From NCBI RefSeq assembly GCF_964204645.1, contig NC_134026.1, positions 7,947,450 to 8,011,449 of the forward strand: DNA of 64,000 nt. The letters are read 5' to 3'. Shown one piece after another: positions 60,201 to 64,000 of this stretch (within the stretch, counting starts at the first letter, position 1; each line of letters begins with the position of its first letter). This stretch comes from Tubulanus polymorphus. Its lineage: Eukaryota; Nemertea; Palaeonemertea; Tubulaniformes; Tubulanidae. The notes beneath the pieces were generated by a model. It was not told the DNA's origin, made no database searches, and was given only the letters and a program-made list of their open reading frames with translations. Made by a program: the position numbers and the translations under genes.

Positions 60201-61899
60201 TGCTATATATGATGCTATAATCAATACATCATAACACTTACCAAAACAGATGGAGCAGAAAGATCTTGGTGCCGCGGAAAAGGAAATGTCTTTCTCGCGA
60301 AGTTATGAAAAGAGATGAAAAAGATTCTTGCTATTAGCGTTCAAAATAACAATGGGATTTCTGCTGAATGAGCGTTAAGAAGAATGCGACTGTTGAAAAT
60401 ATAGGAACCAACTCTATTATCTATTTTTCCATTTTGAATTATAATAATCGTACAAAGTAATACAAATACAAAAATTCAAGATGGAGGGAAACATGAAGAA
60501 ACCTGTTAAGGTTTATATGATATTCATGCCACCCTCGTACACCCAATCACACTCTTTCACACCACATTCACACTGAAAATATTTAAGTGCCAGATGGCAG
60601 AGACTGGCAAGGTTATCGAAACATTAATTGAGAAGATACTGTTTGAGAGCACGTTGCGCGAATAGTGCTCGAATAATTTAATTGAAAATTTCTTTTCACT
60701 ATGATAAAAGATGCTGTTTTGCTATTCCGTAAATTCTGTTTCACAATCTGATATAGAATCTAACCTGATAAGGTAATGTTGGTCAATGTTTGGTGTTTTC
60801 ATGAAAAGTTTTGATTTTCTTTACGGAGTAATACCTCTCTTTTTGGGATAGATGGATTGTTGGCATCATTTTCTCTCGTTGGTGCTGCCCTCTGGTGGGT
60901 AACAAAAAAAGCGGAAGTAACGTCAGTGTTAGGGAACTCGTGGGAATTCGAGTAAGGTGATATGATGTGAAAAGGGCTGTTTTGAATTTCGTTTTATTAA
61001 GAAAAAAAGATCGTCGAAGCGTATGAAACCGGGCGTTTATGATATCTTGTCAAAAAAGTCAGAGCGTGACCTACATATTCCTCTCCGGGTCAGATTGTGT
61101 AACAAAACTGACAAAATATTGAAGCTGCATCTTTATCATTGTCCACAGACATCAATTAAATTGGTCGAGTAGTTTTCGCTCAGTAACAAAATTAGTCCAG
61201 CATTCAAAATTCGAGAACTCTAGTGGGAATCAATAACCTACATGACTAACCAGTAATATGGCAGTAACAGTCATTGAGAATTACAGAAACTTTTACTGAA
61301 CTCGCTAATATATCATCGACAAAATGTGTGTTACCTAACTTTTTTGTTCTGTGTATATTTGTTCTTCAAAAGTGTACGTTGTACCTATACTCTGTTTGTA
61401 ATTCAAGTATATAAACCAGTTTTTGTGCTCCTTTGGAATTTCTTGAATTTTACTGTGGAGCAATAAATTTAACGTAATATTTAAATTCTAATTGTATAAT
61501 AGATTTTGATGTCGTCTGCAATGTTATTCCCGTGACAAGGAAAACTCGACCTATTTACAGTGAAAAAACCCGAACTTTTCACAGGGAACTTCAAAAACAA
61601 CCCTAAACAATTGAATGGGTGCGGGGTCACGTGTTTGAAATTGACCAATCAGAAACTTCCATGGTGACATATTCTAGAAAAAAAACAAATCTTTTACGAA
61701 AATATCAAACACGAGATATTCAAAACTATTCAAAAAAGGTTGCAGCCCGTCGTGCAATAGGCAGACGGTTATTTGGAAAGAAAGTATTTGTTTAGGATTT
61801 ATGATAGACAATTGTTTGGGGGGACTAAAACATGAGCTAACAAAACTTACCCTGAACAAAGAACAGAACCAGTAAAAACATAATCTGTAACTGATCCAT
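57284..61899 (-). CDS. Ly6/uPAR (three-finger) domain protein, probable GPI anchor, 3 exons
   Basis: Exons 61851-61899, 57592-57821 and 57284-57511: 507 nt, 168 aa, phase-consistent, GT-AG. Exon 1 is a signal peptide (MDQLQIMFLLVLFFVQ). Exon 2 gives the first fingers (ETDECLYRHI, YFTKECARSIYPPH, QIEYYMYKMLTVQCIGDDYK). Exon 3 gives GCFKNC and HCCTDFDYCN, then NSAANYEMNMIHLVMVFSGV, a hydrophobic GPI-attachment tail. The three-exon layout, Cys pattern and CC-x4-CN ending are those of the LU family; members act at the cell surface as receptor modulators, or are structural in invertebrate septate junctions. The target here is unknown. The 4.0-kb intron 1 carries a 0.72-kb foldback element and repeat R2. 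The pairing of exon 1 with exon 2 is inferred from phase and strand and needs a transcript. Confidence 0.72.
58127..58849. mobile_element. 723-bp long-TIR foldback element
   Basis: Arms of about 270 bp are inverted copies: GTTTCCAGTTTCTAGGTGCC ... GGCGGTCCCTCGAAG on the left, and CTCGAGGGACCGCC ... GGCGCCTAGAAACTGGAAAC on the right. Inner arms also pair (GGACCGCATATTTTAACCGC with GCGGTTGAAATATGCGGTCC). The centre, about 58400-58580, is unique and has no protein I recognise. A lone end of another copy lies at 58090-58120. Confidence 0.85.
59170..61379. other. Large intron 1 remainder, nothing recognised
   Basis: Low-complexity AT-rich stretches (59330-59410) and unique sequence. A minus-strand patch at 58940-59030 reads NRTCASCEYVVDEKNKQKYK after a TTTGTAG acceptor-like site but soon hits a stop. 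It may be a dead LU-type exon, but I cannot support it further. Confidence 0.35.
61380..61576. repeat. Dispersed repeat R2, copy 2
   Basis: GTGGAGCAATAAATTTAACG, ATTGTATAATAGATTTTGAT and CTCGACCTATTTACAGTGAA match 53650-53880. Confidence 0.65.
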
Positions 61900-61919
61900 C
61901 CTGTTGTAGAGTCGTTAGT

Positions 61920-62240
61920 CACCTGTAGAACTGCCGTCGTCTGTCTCCAGTAAAACTGCTCGTCTGTCTCCTGTAGAACTGTCGTGTCACCAGTAGATCT
62001 GCTATCCTATATCACCAGTAGAATTACTGTCTTCTGTCCACGATAGAACTGGATACCTGTCACCTGACGCCTTTAAATTCCTGTTTGAAATATAGCGACA
62101 ACCAATGAATTGAAACAGAACTGTGATGTGCAGTTTTACTCGTAAGCGCTGAATACAGGCATTTATTTCATTGAGAAATAAACATTACAAACTCATACAA
62201 ATGAATTACATTATATTTGATTCAAATTCAAGCCTGAATT
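61920..62240. repeat. CTGTCNCCAGTAGAACTG repeats plus duplicated flank, copy 3
   Basis: Imperfect repeats of GTCTGTCTCCAGTAAAACTG at 61920-62060, upstream of the Ly6-like signal exon, recur at 55025-55075 and 56275-56320. They are followed by GAATTGAAACAGAACTGTGA at 62109, as in the other two flanks. It suggests a third, truncated duplication unit. Confidence 0.65.
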
Positions 62241-62810
62241 CAAAATCAAACCGAAATCGTGTGATTACTGTAAGGGTGATCTCATGCTCCTAGTTCATGT
62301 CAAAAGATCAGTACTTGCGATGAGAGAATTAAGTTGCTTAGGAGTAACAAGCCATGTTTAAACTGCCTTGGCAAAAACTTATTTATCGTCTTGTCATTGT
62401 ACGTAGGTTCTGAATTGAAGGTGAGCCAGGTAGCCGAAATGTTTTACTTGTTGACAATTCCGACGACTTCAAAAACAAATTCTGTTAAGACAGAATTCAG
62501 AATTAATTCCTTAGATAAATAAACTAGATTGGAAATTAAGCCATTGATGGTCCATAAGATTTTAACACCACTTAAGAACAAACTCTCACAGCGTTTTCTG
62601 AATTCATTTGCAAGATTTATAGTTAACTGTGAATAATATTAAATTCGCCAAAATCTACCACTATTTACTCAGATTTTGTGAAAGTTTACATTGTGAAATG
62701 TAAATGCAACTACATGTGATAACCATTCGACTTACATCAAAATCAGTTGGAAGCTTTTAGCAGAAGTAATTGGGAAAGTAGGGTTTCAGATCAGAGGTCG
62801 AAGGTCGAAC

Positions 62811-62844
62811 ACTCATCACCACAAGTAATTTTTTTTCCTTATAA
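62811..62844 (+). promoter_or_regulatory. Conserved 34-bp leader A, directly before an ATG
   Basis: ACTCATCACCACAAGTAATT then TTTTTTCCTTATAA, ending exactly at the ATG of the ORF at 62845. It is identical to leader B at 63157-63190 except one G/A. It contains a TTATAA/TATA-like core and an 8-T run. Confidence 0.6.
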
Positions 62845-63051
62845 ATGGAAGAGAATAAGACAGAACAAATTGATGTTAATGAAAATCAATATCATTGTCC
62901 ATATTGTAAAAAATACATTGATAAATCAAATAAACCTTACATGGAAAACGTTAGAAATTATATTGATTCACTAGAAATAAAAGATACAATTGAAATTTTA
63001 GAAATATTACGCAGTAAAATTGTGACACACATAAACAGTGAGTGCGCGTAA
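62845..63051 (+). CDS. Unrecognised 68-aa protein with a CPYC motif
   Basis: Intronless, strongly AT-rich, with Lys almost always AAA. Begins MEENKTEQIDVNENQYHCPY, includes CPYCKK, a helical middle (SLEIKDTIEILEILRSKI) and ends HINSECA. C-x2-C near the N-terminus and H-x4-C at the end could bind zinc. No family recognised. It starts right after the conserved leader, which fixes the ATG. Next ORF same strand, 139 bp downstream, with the same leader. Codon use is unlike the host genes in this window, suggesting foreign origin. Confidence 0.55.
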   Translation: MEENKTEQIDVNENQYHCPYCKKYIDKSNKPYMENVRNYIDSLEIKDTIEILEILRSKIVTHINSECA

Positions 63052-63156
63052 CAACAGCTGCGCGTGTGTTAACTGTACCCGGATAAATAGATGCTGTGAG
63101 GCTTGGGTGAGAACGGTTAATAGCGTGCTTGTTATATACAAGGGGAAGTAATCCCC

Positions 63157-63190
63157 ACTCATCACCACAAATAATTTTTTTTCCTTATAA
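63157..63190 (+). promoter_or_regulatory. Conserved 34-bp leader B, directly before an ATG
   Basis: ACTCATCACCACAAATAATT then TTTTTTCCTTATAA, ending exactly at the ATG at 63191. One base differs from leader A, whereas the sequence upstream of the two leaders and the two proteins are unrelated. Confidence 0.6.
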
Positions 63191-63517
63191 ATGGGAGATA
63201 GAAAAGCATTCTTAGCAACAATAAATAACAGAATAAAACCAGCAAAAAAACAATTTGAAATAAAAAAGTTAGTTGATGTTACAAAAGAAATTGAACATAA
63301 AATATTGAAATTAGAAAAGATAAAAACTAAATATGGAGAGAAAGTATCAGCTAATTTAAGCTACTGTAATGTTAGTACATCGCGAGAATTTAAAGTATTT
63401 TTACCTGATAAATGGGTTTCATTGAGTACAGAGGAATTAAAAGATTTAGAAGGATTTAAAATAATATATCATGGAAAAAATGAAGACGGCCATCATGATT
63501 TAGAAATTGTTGATTAA
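63191..63517 (+). CDS. Unrecognised 108-aa protein
   Basis: Intronless, AT-rich, Lys-rich. Residues 1-45 are predicted helical or coiled coil (MGDRKAFLATINNRIKPAKK, KEIEHKILKLEKIKTKYGEK). Residues about 50-108 look like a small beta domain (FKVFLPDKWVSLSTEELKDL, FKIIYHGKNEDGHHDLEIVD). No catalytic motif. The overall look is of a small nucleic-acid-binding or virion-type protein, but I do not recognise a family and claim none. It shares its leader with the upstream ORF. Confidence 0.6.
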   Translation: MGDRKAFLATINNRIKPAKKQFEIKKLVDVTKEIEHKILKLEKIKTKYGEKVSANLSYCNVSTSREFKVFLPDKWVSLSTEELKDLEGFKIIYHGKNEDGHHDLEIVD

Positions 63518-63678
63518 ATTTAAAAAAATAAATTAATAAAAATAATGAATATCTAGAATCCGAAATGACTTATCTGGACAATTTAATTGCTCCGCATAGA
63601 TAGACAAAAGTAGTGAGATATTCAATTAATATTCAATTAATTAAAAAAAATTATTTTTTTTGCTTTTTTTCTAAAATT

Positions 63679-63999
63679 TTAATCCATTTTTTTTATTATC
63701 AATTTTGGAATTTCAGAAGTATTTTCATTTTTGATAGCAGTTGTTTCAGAATTATTAATATCATGAATTTTATTTGATTTCTTATACCAATTACACCCAA
63801 TCAAAATGAATACAATTACAAATCCAAATGTAAAATATAGACATTTATCAAATATTCTATTATCAGAAGGAGTAGAAATAACAACATTTTCACCATTTTT
63901 ATTAACATTTTTATTACTTATTTTTTCTTTTACAGCTTTTTTATATTCTTGTGATTTAATTCCTAATTGCCGAGACCATTCAATTTGTTTCTGAGTTCT
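63679..63999 (-). CDS. Partial ORF with a membrane segment, runs off the right edge
   Basis: Minus-strand frame open from the window edge for 106 codons to TAA at 63679-63681; no start inside the window, so it is the C-terminal part of a longer protein. It reads RTQKQIEWSRQLGIKSQEYK at the edge, then a Lys/Asn-rich linker, a transmembrane segment (CLYFTFGFVIVFILIGCNWY) and a charged tail ending LIIKKMD. Same AT-rich codon use as the two ORFs that converge on it from the left, which makes chance openness less likely. No family recognised. Confidence 0.55.
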   Translation of the reverse strand, partial: RTQKQIEWSRQLGIKSQEYKKAVKEKISNKNVNKNGENVVISTPSDNRIFDKCLYFTFGFVIVFILIGCNWYKKSNKIHDINNSETTAIKNENTSEIPKLIIKKMD

Positions 64000-64000
64000 C

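Overview
The window is a piece of an animal nuclear genome: GT-AG introns, short exons, dense microsatellites, foldback MITEs and LINE fragments. The proteins (EB1, proteasome beta, a ciliary CFAP, a laminin alpha of the alpha3/5 class) point to a bilaterian invertebrate. A lophotrochozoan such as a mollusc, annelid or brachiopod is my best guess, but the sequence alone cannot settle that.

Layout. 0.28-3.3 kb (-): a complete seven-exon EB1/MAPRE gene, followed downstream by a 20-bp tandem repeat. 4.45-7.1 kb (+): complete six-exon PSMB2, head-to-head with MAPRE. 7.4-9.5 kb (+): complete five-exon CFAP95 (C9orf135-like). 9.9-10.7 kb: a BEL/Pao retrotransposon relic and a minisatellite. 11.8-47.8 kb (-): one complete laminin alpha gene of the LAMA5/LanA type. 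I rebuilt it exon by exon: 64 coding exons, every splice junction in phase, 10,953 coding nt, 3,650 aa. 49.1-52.5 kb (+): a decayed CR1/Jockey-group LINE. 55.4-62.2 kb (-): a small locus of GPI-type Ly6/uPAR (three-finger) genes, with one complete three-exon gene, one incomplete paralogue, duplicated 3' flanks and a 0.7-kb foldback element. 62.8-64.0 kb: a compact, very AT-rich, intronless block with three unrecognised ORFs. Two of them start directly after the same 34-bp leader, and the third runs off the window on the other strand.

The genes are ordinary independent animal genes, not an operon. MAPRE acts at microtubule plus ends, CFAP95 belongs to ciliary axonemes, PSMB2 to the 20S proteasome and laminin alpha to the basement membrane. 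The laminin introns hold most of the mobile DNA: six copies of a piggyBac-like MITE (TTAA-CCCTTTCAGTGC ends), several other foldback families, two LINE 3' ends and a tRNA-like SINE. The AT-rich block at the right edge is the best candidate for something undescribed, possibly an integrated virus-like or large transposon segment.
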